DNA of 64,000 nt from Sphingobacterium lumbrici (GTDB lineage: Bacteria; Bacteroidota; Bacteroidia; Sphingobacteriales; Sphingobacteriaceae). Location: NCBI RefSeq assembly GCF_006476045.1, contig NZ_SRZY01000028.1, forward strand, positions 1-64,000, written 5' to 3'. This document shows positions 44,166 through 52,733 of the stretch, piece after piece. The number at the start of each line of letters is the position of its first letter. The stretch's first letter is position 1. Made by a program: the position numbers and the translations under genes. The notes under the pieces are model-generated. The model saw only the letters and a list, made by a program, of their open reading frames with translations, was not told where the DNA came from and searched no databases.

Positions 44166-45233
44166 ATGAATTTAGGTAAACTTATACATACATTATTAAA
44201 GCGTCAGACAGAAGTATATGTCAAAGGCTTGGGGGTATTCAAAAGGATACATACCCCGGCGACCTATGATGCAAAAAAAAATGTATTCCTGCCACCTATT
44301 ACATTTATTGAGTTTGACTCGAGATCTGTTGACGGTTATGACTTTGTGTCGTACTTACAGCAGATGAAACAAAATGACCGTCTGGATGCCGAACAAGAGG
44401 TAGAGGTGGCTGTACGTACCATTGTTGAGCAACTAAACCAAAAAGGCCAGGCTAAACTGGATGATTTAGGGTATTTAGTAAGTTACGGCGATAGTTACGT
44501 ATTCAAGGCGATTGACTTGAGCGGATTCAATTATGAATCCATGGAGGATAAATTTTATTCACCGGCTGTAGAAGAGCCCGAACCAATTATTGAAGAGCTT
44601 TCGCATGATGAGATTGTAATTGCCAATCCACCTGTTGAGGATCCTATAGTTGTACAGGGGGGAAATGAAGTTAGCGAGGAGGAAATTCTTCCAATTGAAG
44701 CTACCCCGACCGAACCAGAGATAGAAGATGAAGTTCAACGTTCCAACAACGCGATGTGGTATGGTTTGGTGGCTATCGTGGCACTGGTACTAATAGGTGG
44801 ACTTTATTATTACAATATATTGAATTGGGGAGAGGAAAAGAAAACTGTTACCGTTGTTATCCCGGACAGGTTCGACACCTTGAGTGCTACGACTTCGGTA
44901 GATACGAATACAATACTATTGAATCAGGATACGTCGACATCAGTAGACACAACGGTGACGGAGATCCCCGCTGAGGTGAATGAAGTACCAACGGTGAAAC
45001 ATCAGTATCAAATTGTGATTGGCTCGCATCGTACCTTAGCGCAAGCTTATGAGCAGGCAGAAGCTTTTCATAAAGATGGGCATAAAAGTGTGAAAGTAGT
45101 ATCTCCTAATCTTGCCCATAACCGTAAGAAAGTAGTTTGGGATACTTACGCAACGAAAAAGGAAATGGATTCAGCATTGCACTATGTGCAAAAGCATATT
45201 ATTGCAGATGCCTGGCCTGATAAAATTAAATAG
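44166..45233 (+). CDS. HU-CCDC81-type/SPOR-domain membrane protein
   Basis: A 355-residue single-pass protein. The N-terminus (LGKLIHTLLKRQTEVYVKGL, then GVFKRIHTPA) matches the bacterial CCDC81-like HU domains, two in tandem to about residue 130. A helix at about 197-215 (MWYGLVAIVALVLIGGLYYY) crosses the membrane. The C-terminal domain (YQIVIGSHRTLAQAYEQAE) is a SPOR domain that binds denuded peptidoglycan. Its form, a cytosolic nucleic-acid-type domain and a periplasmic peptidoglycan-binding domain, suggests a link between cytoplasm and cell wall. It precedes exbB by 42 bases. Confidence 0.85.
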   Translation: MNLGKLIHTLLKRQTEVYVKGLGVFKRIHTPATYDAKKNVFLPPITFIEFDSRSVDGYDFVSYLQQMKQNDRLDAEQEVEVAVRTIVEQLNQKGQAKLDDLGYLVSYGDSYVFKAIDLSGFNYESMEDKFYSPAVEEPEPIIEELSHDEIVIANPPVEDPIVVQGGNEVSEEEILPIEATPTEPEIEDEVQRSNNAMWYGLVAIVALVLIGGLYYYNILNWGEEKKTVTVVIPDRFDTLSATTSVDTNTILLNQDTSTSVDTTVTEIPAEVNEVPTVKHQYQIVIGSHRTLAQAYEQAEAFHKDGHKSVKVVSPNLAHNRKKVVWDTYATKKEMDSALHYVQKHIIADAWPDKIK

Positions 45234-45275
45234 AATAGAAAATAAAAACCATTACAATAAATATTATAGATTACT

Positions 45276-45977
45276 ATGTCATTATTACAAGACAATCTAA
45301 CACTGGACACTTTGAACCAAGTTCAACAACAGTCTGTACAATTAGCTACACAAGAAGAAAATCTGAACTTGATTCAATTATTGATGAAGGGCGGGTGGAT
45401 CATGATCCCTATTTTGTTACTCTTCTTTCTCGGATTGGTAATCTTTATTGAGCGATATATTACGATTAGGAATGCTTCAAGATTGGATGGTGGATTGATG
45501 GCGCAGGTAAAAAGCAATGTGTTGTCGGGTAAACTGGATGCTGCTATCGCAGTGTGTCGCTCGAGTAATTCAGCGTTAGCACGTATGTTGCAAAAAGGTT
45601 TAACACGTGTCGGACGCCCCATCAAAGATATTGAAGGTGCTATTGAAAACGTTGGTAAATTAGAGGTATCCAAACTGGAGAAGAATATTAATATTTTGGG
45701 CATTATTGCCGGTATTGCACCGATGTTGGGTTTCGTAGGAACGATCTTTGGCGTTATCCAAATTTTCCGTGAGGTTGAAATTGCCGGAGGTATCGATATC
45801 GGTACGGTATCTGGTGGGTTATATGTGAAGATGATCGCTTCAGCCTCCGGGTTGACGATAGGTATCTTAGCATATATCGGGTACCATATTTTGAATATGA
45901 TGGTAGAGCGTCTGATCTTACGTATGGAAACAGAGGCTGTGGAGTTTATTGATTTATTAGACGAGCCAGGATCATAA
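45276..45977 (+). CDS. exbB: MotA/TolQ/ExbB proton channel protein
   Basis: A 233-residue inner-membrane protein with three helices (about 33-57, 130-155 and 175-205). Typical segments are MKGGWIMIPILLLFFLGLVI, LGIIAGIAPMLGFVGTIFGV and GGLYVKMIASASGLTIGILA. It forms the proton channel with ExbD, encoded one base after its stop. In this cluster it likely powers the TonB-like protein encoded two genes on. Confidence 0.93.
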   Translation: MSLLQDNLTLDTLNQVQQQSVQLATQEENLNLIQLLMKGGWIMIPILLLFFLGLVIFIERYITIRNASRLDGGLMAQVKSNVLSGKLDAAIAVCRSSNSALARMLQKGLTRVGRPIKDIEGAIENVGKLEVSKLEKNINILGIIAGIAPMLGFVGTIFGVIQIFREVEIAGGIDIGTVSGGLYVKMIASASGLTIGILAYIGYHILNMMVERLILRMETEAVEFIDLLDEPGS

Positions 45978-45978
45978 T

Positions 45979-46386
45979 ATGAATATACGAAATAGACGAA
46001 ATAGACCTGTTGCTGAGGTACATACAGCAGCATTGAATGACATCATGTTTTTTTTGATGTTATTCTTTCTGTTGGCGTCGGCGGTTGCCAACCCACAGGT
46101 CGTAAAGTTATTATTACCACGATCAAGCGCGGGAGAGCAGTCTGTAGCGAAAAAAACGGTTACGGTTTCTGTAACAAGTGATCTGGTGTATCATGTGGAT
46201 AAGCAGGTGGTACCCTATGAGGCATTGGAGCAAGTATTACAATCCCAGATGAATACAGGAGAAGAAGTAACTATCATGTTGTATGCGGATAGTACCGTGC
46301 CGATTCAAAATGTGATCTCGGTAATGGATGTTGCGAATAGATTGAAAATAAAACTGGTGCTGGCGACAGAGCCTAAAAGAGATTAA
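45979..46386 (+). CDS. exbD: ExbD/TolR-family protein
   Basis: A 135-residue protein with a short cytosolic start, one helix at about 16-36 carrying the essential Asp in LNDIMFFLMLFFLLAS, and a periplasmic domain (VTSDLVYHVDKQVV, then a helix-strand pair ending KLVLATEPK). It is the partner of ExbB. Some copies of this type in Bacteroidota assist energised envelope complexes rather than nutrient uptake. Confidence 0.93.
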   Translation: MNIRNRRNRPVAEVHTAALNDIMFFLMLFFLLASAVANPQVVKLLLPRSSAGEQSVAKKTVTVSVTSDLVYHVDKQVVPYEALEQVLQSQMNTGEEVTIMLYADSTVPIQNVISVMDVANRLKIKLVLATEPKRD

Positions 46387-46451
46387 TAAATAAGGTAGAC
46401 CTGTATTAAACTTAATAAAGAATTACAGGTCATACTCAAAAATAGAAGTGT

Positions 46452-47276
46452 ATGTATTATCATCTTAAAGAAGAAAATAATATGCCAAAGGCGTTGGGCT
46501 ATTCGTCCCTCGTCATGGTTATATTAGTCGTTATTGGCTTCTTTATTGTGTTTGGTCAAAACAATTTGCCTGAATATGGTATGGGAGGTATTATTGTGAA
46601 CTATGGTACTGCCGAAGAGGGAATGGGAGATGACTACATGTCGATCGAAGAGCCATCTATGGACGAGAATGCAAACAATGTGAAACCGGATAAAATAAAT
46701 CCGGCAGAAACACCTATTCCTACACCTACGCAGCAAACAGCAGATAAAGTGGTGGCCACTCAAGATATGGATGATGCCCCGGCTGTTACAAAAGCTGAAA
46801 AACCAGTAAAAACAACCGCTGTCGAGACCACGGTCGAAAAGAAAAATAGTACCCCGGCCGTGAATACGAATGCGTTGTATAAAGGTAAAAAAAATAACGC
46901 TTCAGGATCCGGAGATGGTACAGGAACGACACCCGGAAATCAAGGTTCCGAATTAGGCGACCCGTTGGCTAGTAACTATGGTGAAGGTGGTTCCGGTTTT
47001 GGAAATGAGCCACTTTCATTAAATAGTAGACACTGGGCCGTACGACCGAATATAAAAGATGAAGGACAGTTTAGTGGTGTTGTTGTATCCGAGTTGACGA
47101 TCGATAAGAACGGAAACGTTATCAGTGTACGATCAGGGTTAAAAGGGACGACGTATGCGTCTTCAACGGTCAATGAAATGTTGAACAGAGAGTTGCGGAA
47201 GGGAAAGTTTAATGCTATCCCGAATGCACCGGATCGACGAACCGTTCAGATCCGGATAGAATTCAAACTTAGATAG
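46452..47276 (+). CDS. TonB-like energy transducer
   Basis: A 274-residue single-pass protein with the start EENNMPKALGYSSLVMVILV, one helix at about 17-36, a long Pro/Thr/Ala-rich spacer to about residue 190, and a C-terminal TonB-type domain (SGVVVSELTIDKNGNVISVR, ending VQIRIEFKLR). It closes the ExbB/ExbD set. The spacer also contains a Gly-rich stretch. It transmits the proton-motive force to an outer-membrane partner, possibly the plugless barrel encoded in the same cluster; this last point is inference. Confidence 0.85.
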   Translation: MYYHLKEENNMPKALGYSSLVMVILVVIGFFIVFGQNNLPEYGMGGIIVNYGTAEEGMGDDYMSIEEPSMDENANNVKPDKINPAETPIPTPTQQTADKVVATQDMDDAPAVTKAEKPVKTTAVETTVEKKNSTPAVNTNALYKGKKNNASGSGDGTGTTPGNQGSELGDPLASNYGEGGSGFGNEPLSLNSRHWAVRPNIKDEGQFSGVVVSELTIDKNGNVISVRSGLKGTTYASSTVNEMLNRELRKGKFNAIPNAPDRRTVQIRIEFKLR

Positions 47277-47282
47277 TTACTT

Positions 47283-48578
47283 ATGAATACCTATACAGAA
47301 GCAATCGAGTACTTATATAGTCGATTGCCTGTGTTTACGCGTGATGGTGCTTCCGCTTATAAAAAAGATTTGGATCGTACACTGGAATTGTGTGCCGCTT
47401 TGGATAATCCGCAACATAAATTTAAAACCATTCACGTAGGAGGAACGAATGGAAAAGGCTCTTCTTCTCACATGCTAGCCGCTATTTTGTCATCTGCGGG
47501 ATACAAAACGGGATTATATACTTCCCCCCATTTAGTTGATTTCCGGGAACGCGTGCGGATTAACGGCGAAATGATATCTGAACAATTTGTCGTTGATTAC
47601 GTAAATACGCAGAGAGATCTGATAGAGGCTGTAAAGCCTTCTTTTTTTGAAGCGACAGTTGCTATGGCATTCGACTATTTTGCCCAAGAAAGAGTCGATA
47701 TCGCTATTATTGAAGTGGGATTGGGAGGTAGATTGGATAGTACAAATATTATCTCTCCCGAAGTTGCCTTAATTACCAATATCGGAATGGATCACATGAA
47801 CCTACTTGGTGATACCATTCAGGAGATTGCGCATGAGAAGGCTGGTATCATCAAAGCAAATACACCTATTGTTATTTCCGAATTTGATCCGTTGACAGCT
47901 CCGGTATTTGAAGCTAAAGCAGAGGAACTCGAGGCTCCACTAATATTTGCAGATCAGGTTTACAAGGCTGAAAGAACATCCAAAGAGTATAATTATCAGT
48001 CTATACACATCACTGGTCCTGCCATGAGCAATACAATAAAGCTAGACTTAACCGGCTCTTATCAATTGAAGAATATTGTTGGGGTATTGGCCATTGTAGA
48101 CCAAATCCGTAAAATCGGATTCGATGTTGCTATAGATGCCATAGAAACAGGATTAGCGAATGTACAGCGGCTTACCGGATTTCAAGGCCGTTGGCAAACC
48201 ATTTCGATAGATCCCTTAATAATCTGTGATACCGGGCATAATGAAGATGGTATCCGAGAGGTTGTTAAAAATTTGCAGGAAGTCTCTTACAGAAAATTAC
48301 ATGTCGTAATTGGTGCAATGAAAGACAAGGATTTGGATCATATGCTTCCTTTTTTACCCAAAGATGCTATCTATTATTTTTCGAATCCAGATATGCCCCG
48401 TGCAATGACAGCTGAGGAATTGCAGGAAAAGGCCGCGAATTACGGATTATTGGGTAAATCGTTAGGTTCTGTACATCATGCATTGGAAGTGGCGAAGGGC
48501 GCCTTTCAACGCGGTGATCTTATATTCGTAGGAGGGAGTAATTTTGTTGTTGCTGAGGTGTTGCAATCATTAACGTAA
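47283..48578 (+). CDS. folC: Folylpolyglutamate synthase/dihydrofolate synthase
   Basis: A 431-residue Mur-ligase-like enzyme that adds Glu to folates. ATP loop HVGGTNGKGSSSHMLA, then YTSPHLVDFRERVRINGE, EVGLGGRLDSTNII and the C-terminal DTGHNEDGIREV are all present. It starts six bases after the TonB-like gene and may be transcribed with the envelope cluster, although the functions are unrelated. Confidence 0.96.
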   Translation: MNTYTEAIEYLYSRLPVFTRDGASAYKKDLDRTLELCAALDNPQHKFKTIHVGGTNGKGSSSHMLAAILSSAGYKTGLYTSPHLVDFRERVRINGEMISEQFVVDYVNTQRDLIEAVKPSFFEATVAMAFDYFAQERVDIAIIEVGLGGRLDSTNIISPEVALITNIGMDHMNLLGDTIQEIAHEKAGIIKANTPIVISEFDPLTAPVFEAKAEELEAPLIFADQVYKAERTSKEYNYQSIHITGPAMSNTIKLDLTGSYQLKNIVGVLAIVDQIRKIGFDVAIDAIETGLANVQRLTGFQGRWQTISIDPLIICDTGHNEDGIREVVKNLQEVSYRKLHVVIGAMKDKDLDHMLPFLPKDAIYYFSNPDMPRAMTAEELQEKAANYGLLGKSLGSVHHALEVAKGAFQRGDLIFVGGSNFVVAEVLQSLT

Positions 48579-48588
48579 TTTGGCTTTG

Positions 48589-48616
48589 TTGCGTATTCGC
48601 TGATTTGCGTATTCGC
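48589..48616. repeat. Two 12-bp direct repeats
   Basis: TTGCGTATTCGC occurs at 48589-48600 and again at 48605-48616, four bases apart, followed by GCATCAGCAAATTAG. It lies between the convergent genes folC and ansA. It may be a small dispersed element; no strong terminator was seen here. Confidence 0.6.
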
Positions 48617-48631
48617 GCATCAGCAAATTAG

Positions 48632-49654
48632 TTAATCATTTACGGTTAATTCTCCTCTGATGTCTTTTTGCATCCAATAAGCTACTTCTTGTTGGTCGGC
48701 GAGTTCCCCCTGTAGGTACATTAGTTTGGTTACCGCGGCTTCAAAAGTCATATCGTAGCCATTCAGTACGCCTATTGCTTTAAGTCCTTGGGATGTCTCG
48801 TACCTACCTAATTCCACAGATCCTACTTTACATTGTGAGATGTCTACAATGTTTTTACCTTGTTTGATACATCCCTCTAATAAATCTAAAAACCAAGTGT
48901 CCGTCATCGTGTTTCCGGAGCCAAAAGTCTCCATCACGATCCCTCTTACATCTGAATTCAAAACGGCTTCAACAGTGATTTTACTGATTCCCGGGAATAG
49001 TTTAAGGACTGCTACACGATTGTCGAGCTGGGTATGTAAGATAAATTCTTTGTTACTGTTATTTAACAAGGCATCCTCGTTATATTTCAGGTGAATGCCG
49101 GCTTCTACAAGTACCGGATAGTTGGGTGACCGGAAAGCCTCAAATTTTGCCGAATTATACTTGAAGGAGCGATTACCCCGATACAATTTATTGTCAAATA
49201 AAATACATACTTCCTGGATAATGGATCGGCCGTCTCTTTTTGCGGAAGCAATTTCTAAAGCCGCCATCAAATTTTCCCGTGCATCTGTACGGATCTCACC
49301 AATAGGTAATTGTGAACCGGAAAATACCACAGGCTTTTGCAACCCTTCCAGCATAAAACTCAACATAGATGCTGAAAATGCCATAGTATCCGAGCCATGG
49401 AGTATGACAAATCCATCATAACTGTCGTAATTATCCTTGATTAATTGTGCCATTTCCAACCAAATGGATGGATTCATATTCGATGAATCGATGATAGGAT
49501 TAAAGGGGTGTACAGTGAGTTTATAGTTAAGACGGCTTAGGTCAGGTAGGTTGTTGGCTATGAGCTCAAAATCAAAGGGAACAAAAGAGCCGGTTTTTGG
49601 ATCTTGTACCATTCCGATAGTTCCTCCGGTGTATATTATAAAAATGTTGTTCAT
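48632..49654 (-). CDS. ansA: Type I (cytoplasmic) asparaginase
   Basis: Hydrolyses asparagine to aspartate and ammonia; 340 residues, without signal peptide. The first catalytic Thr is in YTGGTIGMVQD, the second in LHGSDTMAFSASML. The start MNNIFIIYTGG is directly in front of the domain, which is typical. It is three bases behind tatD in the same direction. Confidence 0.95.
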   Translation of the reverse strand: MNNIFIIYTGGTIGMVQDPKTGSFVPFDFELIANNLPDLSRLNYKLTVHPFNPIIDSSNMNPSIWLEMAQLIKDNYDSYDGFVILHGSDTMAFSASMLSFMLEGLQKPVVFSGSQLPIGEIRTDARENLMAALEIASAKRDGRSIIQEVCILFDNKLYRGNRSFKYNSAKFEAFRSPNYPVLVEAGIHLKYNEDALLNNSNKEFILHTQLDNRVAVLKLFPGISKITVEAVLNSDVRGIVMETFGSGNTMTDTWFLDLLEGCIKQGKNIVDISQCKVGSVELGRYETSQGLKAIGVLNGYDMTFEAAVTKLMYLQGELADQQEVAYWMQKDIRGELTVND

Positions 49655-49657
49655 CTG

Positions 49658-50437
49658 TTAGATTCCAAAAATTTTTTTTGAATTGTTAGTCGTAATTTCT
49701 GCTAATTTTTCAATGCTTATTTGATGTAGATCAGCGACTTTTTCGGCTATATAATATAAATATGCGCTTTCATTTTCTTTTCCTCTGAACGGAACAGGAG
49801 CGAGATAGGGTGTGTCTGTTTCTAAGACAATATGCTTGAGATCGATTTCTTTTACAATATGGTCCAGCCCTGCTTTTTTATATGTAACCACGCCTCCGAT
49901 ACCTAATGTAAAACCCAGATCAATAGCACGATGAGCTTGTTCCAGATTTCCTGTGAAACAGTGAAAAATTCCGAACAGCTTATCGTCCTTTAGCTCATCC
50001 AGCAGTTCAAATATTTCATCAAAAGCCTCCCTGCAGTGAATATCAATCGGCAGCCCAAGTTCTTTAGCCCATTTTACCTGTGTACGAAAGGCATCCTTCT
50101 GTATATCTAGCGTGCTCTTATCCCAATAAAGATCTAACCCAATTTCACCAATAGCGTATATCTTATGATTACCGATTGCGTTCTCGATAACATTTAATTC
50201 GGCCTTATAGTTAGCCTTTACGCTACATGGGTGTAGGCCTAACATGGCAAAACAATTTTCGGGATAAGCTGATACCGTATCAAATACCGGTTGAATAGAT
50301 TTACTGTCTACATTGGGAAGAAAAAGGCGGGTAATGTTTTTATCAAAGCAGTTCTTCAATTGTACATCCAAATGCGCCGAATTTGCATGATAGTAAATAT
50401 GGGTATGGGTATCGGTAAGTTGGTATATAGGTGTCAT
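49658..50437 (-). CDS. tatD: TatD-family metal-dependent hydrolase
   Basis: A 259-residue TIM-barrel hydrolase when started at 50437 (MTPIYQLTDTHTHIYY); the open frame extends 13 codons upstream without conserved sequence. Metal ligands and active site: DTHTH, GEIGLDLYWD, DIHCREAFDE, FHCFTG, and ETDTPYLAP. The family has 3'-5' exonuclease or D-aminoacyl-tRNA deacylase-like activity. It is co-transcribed with ansA. Confidence 0.95.
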   Translation of the reverse strand: MTPIYQLTDTHTHIYYHANSAHLDVQLKNCFDKNITRLFLPNVDSKSIQPVFDTVSAYPENCFAMLGLHPCSVKANYKAELNVIENAIGNHKIYAIGEIGLDLYWDKSTLDIQKDAFRTQVKWAKELGLPIDIHCREAFDEIFELLDELKDDKLFGIFHCFTGNLEQAHRAIDLGFTLGIGGVVTYKKAGLDHIVKEIDLKHIVLETDTPYLAPVPFRGKENESAYLYYIAEKVADLHQISIEKLAEITTNNSKKIFGI

Positions 50438-50595
50438 TATATTTTGTTTGCGCCCTTCAAAAATAGTGTTTTGCATTATAACGACCTAATTCGGTACAAA
50501 AAAAGCGATTCCACTAACGGAATCATTTTTTTATTTGAATATTGTTAAATCAAATTGATTATCAGTATAAATCCATTAATGTAATTTAGCAACTC

Positions 50596-50814
50596 ATGGC
50601 GGATATCCTTGACCGCGACCTGCTCAGTCTTTTAGACCAGCCCTTGCTTCTCAAACTCCAGGTAATAGCTAAATTAAGTATCGCTGAATCGACCCATCGT
50701 GCCTATGTGGACGAAGGAAAGCTGCAACCCATCTGGCTTGGTAAGATCGAATATTATTTTCCACGGGATCTGAACAAAATACCGTTGGCCTCAACGGGCA
50801 AACGTAGGAGCTAG
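50596..50814 (+). CDS. Orphan helix-turn-helix (excisionase-like) protein
   Basis: A 72-residue protein. Residues of about 18-60 (LLLKLQVIAKLSIAESTHRA followed by YVDEGKLQPIWLG and YYFPRDLNK) fit the MerR/excisionase-like HTH_17 pattern: a helix pair, then E-G-K-L and a wing with the tyrosines. In this phylum such proteins are usually found in mobile elements or next to them. No integrase or other mobile gene is near. It sits directly upstream of the inverted repeat and 21-bp array (50821-51200), which it might bind. Its own promoter region is 50477-50595. Confidence 0.7.
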   Translation: MADILDRDLLSLLDQPLLLKLQVIAKLSIAESTHRAYVDEGKLQPIWLGKIEYYFPRDLNKIPLASTGKRRS

Positions 50815-50820
50815 TGCAAC

Positions 50821-50857
50821 AAACGACATGTAGTACGTCCCGGACTACATGTCGTTT
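50821..50857. repeat. 14-bp perfect inverted repeat at array edge
   Basis: AAACGACATGTAGT at 50821-50834 is the exact reverse complement of 50844-50857, with a nine-base loop. The right arm is the first 14 bases of the first array unit, so the left arm is an inverted copy of the repeat. It lies 6 bases behind the HTH gene and can act as its terminator, although no T-run follows immediately. Confidence 0.8.
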
Positions 50858-51200
50858 ATGAAGAACTGCCCTTAGTTTTTTTCATACTGCCAGGAGTTTA
50901 TTGCGTACTACCGTTAGTTTATTACTTACTACCGTTAGTTTATTACTTACTACTATGCGTATCCTGCATACTACAGGTAGTGTATTGGCTACTACATGTC
51001 GTTTATGAAATACTACCCTGAGTTTATTGCGTACTACCGTTAGTTTATTACCTACTACTATGCGTATCCTGCATACTGCAGGTAGTGTATTGGCTACTAC
51101 ATGTCGTTTATGAAATACTACCCTGAGTTTATTGCGTACTACCGTCAGTCTGTCACGAACTGTATGTCGTTTTTGGAGAATATGCCAGTAGCGATGTACA
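50844..51200. repeat. Array of about seventeen contiguous 21-bp direct repeats
   Basis: Units start at 50844 and follow every 21 bases without spacers; nearly all begin ACTAC or ACTGC and have GT at positions 11-12 (general form ACTAC-N5-GT-N9). Units at 50907 and 50928 are identical. A block of five units beginning at 50949 is repeated from 51054 with few changes, giving a 105-bp second-order repeat. The last units (51159, 51180) are degenerate. Twenty-one bases equal two helical turns, so each motif faces the same side of DNA. It lies between the HTH gene and fabH. Confidence 0.85.
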
Positions 51201-51234
51201 GCAGCTGCTGGATGATTTTGGTACAAAACATACT

Positions 51235-52281
51235 TTACCAACGAATTAAAGCCGAACCCCAGGTAAATCCAGCTCCAAAAGCCGCTAAACACACGAGATC
51301 ACCTTTTTTGATGCGCCCCTGTTCCCATGCTTCGCACAAGGCAATAGGAACGGAGGCTGCGGTGGTGTTACCATACTTTTGGATATTGTTGAAGACTTTG
51401 TCGTCACTTAATTTTAATGTTTTTTGTACAAATTGAGAAATCCGCAAGTTCGCCTGATGCGGTATGAGCATATCAATATCTTCTGTACTTAAGTTGTTCT
51501 TGGCGAGGGCTTCGGCGATAACCTCAGGAAATTTGACCACAGCTTTCTTGAATACCGCTTGTCCGTCCATATAGGGAAAGGTGGTGCCATCGTCTAGCAT
51601 TTCCTTGGTCATTAGCATTCCTCCTAATTCCTGATCCGGCCAATCGGGCTGGTTTTCTAACCATATACCACCAGATGCTCCGGGGTAATACATGGCTAAT
51701 TTTTCCGCATCTGCACCATCGGAGTGGAGGTGTGTGCTCAATATTCCTCGACCTTCTTCAGTAGTCGGTTGAACCACGGCTGCACCTGCTCCGTCTCCAA
51801 ATATCACAGATACATTGCGCCCGCGTGTGGAATAATCTAAAGCGAAGGAATGTTTTTCAGATCCTACTACAAGTACATTCTTATACATACCTGTTTTGAC
51901 AAATTGATCGGCTATGGATAGTGCATAAATAAAGCCCGAACATTGATTACGAATGTCCAGCGCACCGACTTCTTTCATACCCATCTCGCGTTGCAATAAT
52001 ACGCCACAGCCTGGAAAATAGTAATCAGGAGAGAGTGTCGCGAATATAATGAAATCGATATCTTGGGCTGTAATATCGGCACGCTCAATAGCGATCTTTG
52101 CGGCTTCAATCCCCATTGTTGTCGTTGTTTCTCCGATACGGTCGGCATAACGTCGCTCCTGTATGCCTGTACGTTCTTGGATCCACTCGTCGCTTGTTTC
52201 CATAAAGCGGGTTAGATCGGTATTGGTATAGATGTTTTTGGGTACATAATACCCTACACCTGCTATTTGGGACTGAAACAT
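51235..52281 (-). CDS. fabH: 3-oxoacyl-ACP synthase III
   Basis: Starts fatty acid synthesis by condensing acyl-CoA with malonyl-ACP; 348 residues. Catalytic Cys in IRNQCSGFIYAL, His in LIPHQANLRIS and Asn in QKYGNTTAASVPIAL are present. The C-terminus is normal (AAFGAGFTWGSALIRW). It is divergent from clpS and its 3' end lies 34 bases from the 21-bp array. The genome may hold more than one copy of this gene, as is common in the phylum. Confidence 0.95.
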   Translation of the reverse strand: MFQSQIAGVGYYVPKNIYTNTDLTRFMETSDEWIQERTGIQERRYADRIGETTTTMGIEAAKIAIERADITAQDIDFIIFATLSPDYYFPGCGVLLQREMGMKEVGALDIRNQCSGFIYALSIADQFVKTGMYKNVLVVGSEKHSFALDYSTRGRNVSVIFGDGAGAAVVQPTTEEGRGILSTHLHSDGADAEKLAMYYPGASGGIWLENQPDWPDQELGGMLMTKEMLDDGTTFPYMDGQAVFKKAVVKFPEVIAEALAKNNLSTEDIDMLIPHQANLRISQFVQKTLKLSDDKVFNNIQKYGNTTAASVPIALCEAWEQGRIKKGDLVCLAAFGAGFTWGSALIRW

Positions 52282-52343
52282 AAGTTTATCTCGTAATTCG
52301 TAATCAATTGTAGGTAAAATTACGCTTTTTTTGAAAAATAAGT

Positions 52344-52351
52344 TATTTTTG
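52344..52351 (+). promoter_or_regulatory. -7 box directly in front of clpS
   Basis: TATTTTTG fits TAnnTTTG and ends four bases before the clpS ATG, so the mRNA would be leaderless or nearly so. Confidence 0.45.
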
Positions 52352-52355
52352 CAGT

Positions 52356-52637
52356 ATGAGTGTCGAAACCGTACAGGAAACCTTTACATTGGAAGAGATC
52401 TTAGCCTCTTTTAAAGAGTCCAATAGATTGATCTTATGGAATGATGAAACCAATACATTTGACCATGTTATTTATTGCCTTATGCACCATCTGCAATATA
52501 CGGAAACAGAATCCGAACGTATTGCCTGGAAAGTACACAATGAAGGGAAATGTGCGATATTGGAGGGGTCGTTTACAGAGATGGAGATTTACCGAAAAAT
52601 CCTCAAAGCAGAAGGCCTTACTGTTTCCGTAGAGTAG
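52356..52637 (+). CDS. clpS: ATP-dependent Clp protease adaptor ClpS
   Basis: A 93-residue N-end-rule adaptor that delivers substrates to ClpA/ClpC. The motif LILWNDETNTFDHVIYCLM corresponds to the conserved NDD region and following helix, HNEGKCAILEGSFTEME to the second helix-strand part, and the end AEGLTVSVE is typical. It is a single gene divergent from fabH. Confidence 0.9.
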   Translation: MSVETVQETFTLEEILASFKESNRLILWNDETNTFDHVIYCLMHHLQYTETESERIAWKVHNEGKCAILEGSFTEMEIYRKILKAEGLTVSVE

Positions 52638-52733
52638 ATATCGCTTTTTTTCTTACGCGTAATATTGCAGTTACGTTATCTGTTCCTATTACAAAAATGA
52701 TCACATTTGTAATAGGAGGAGCTAGTATATAAT

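Noticed and set aside
45374-46033. A long minus-strand open frame of about 219 codons over exbB
   Set aside because: It is antisense to the clearly real exbB gene and has no family features.
50844-51200. CRISPR array
   Set aside because: Units adjoin without spacers of constant length, variable parts are only about five bases inside the unit and recur, and there are no cas genes.
50882-51292. A minus-strand frame across the repeat array with seven-residue repeats (RNKLTVV-like)
   Set aside because: Because the unit is 21 bases, a frame without stops in one unit is open through the array by necessity. It runs into the end of fabH and the peptide has no sensible domain.
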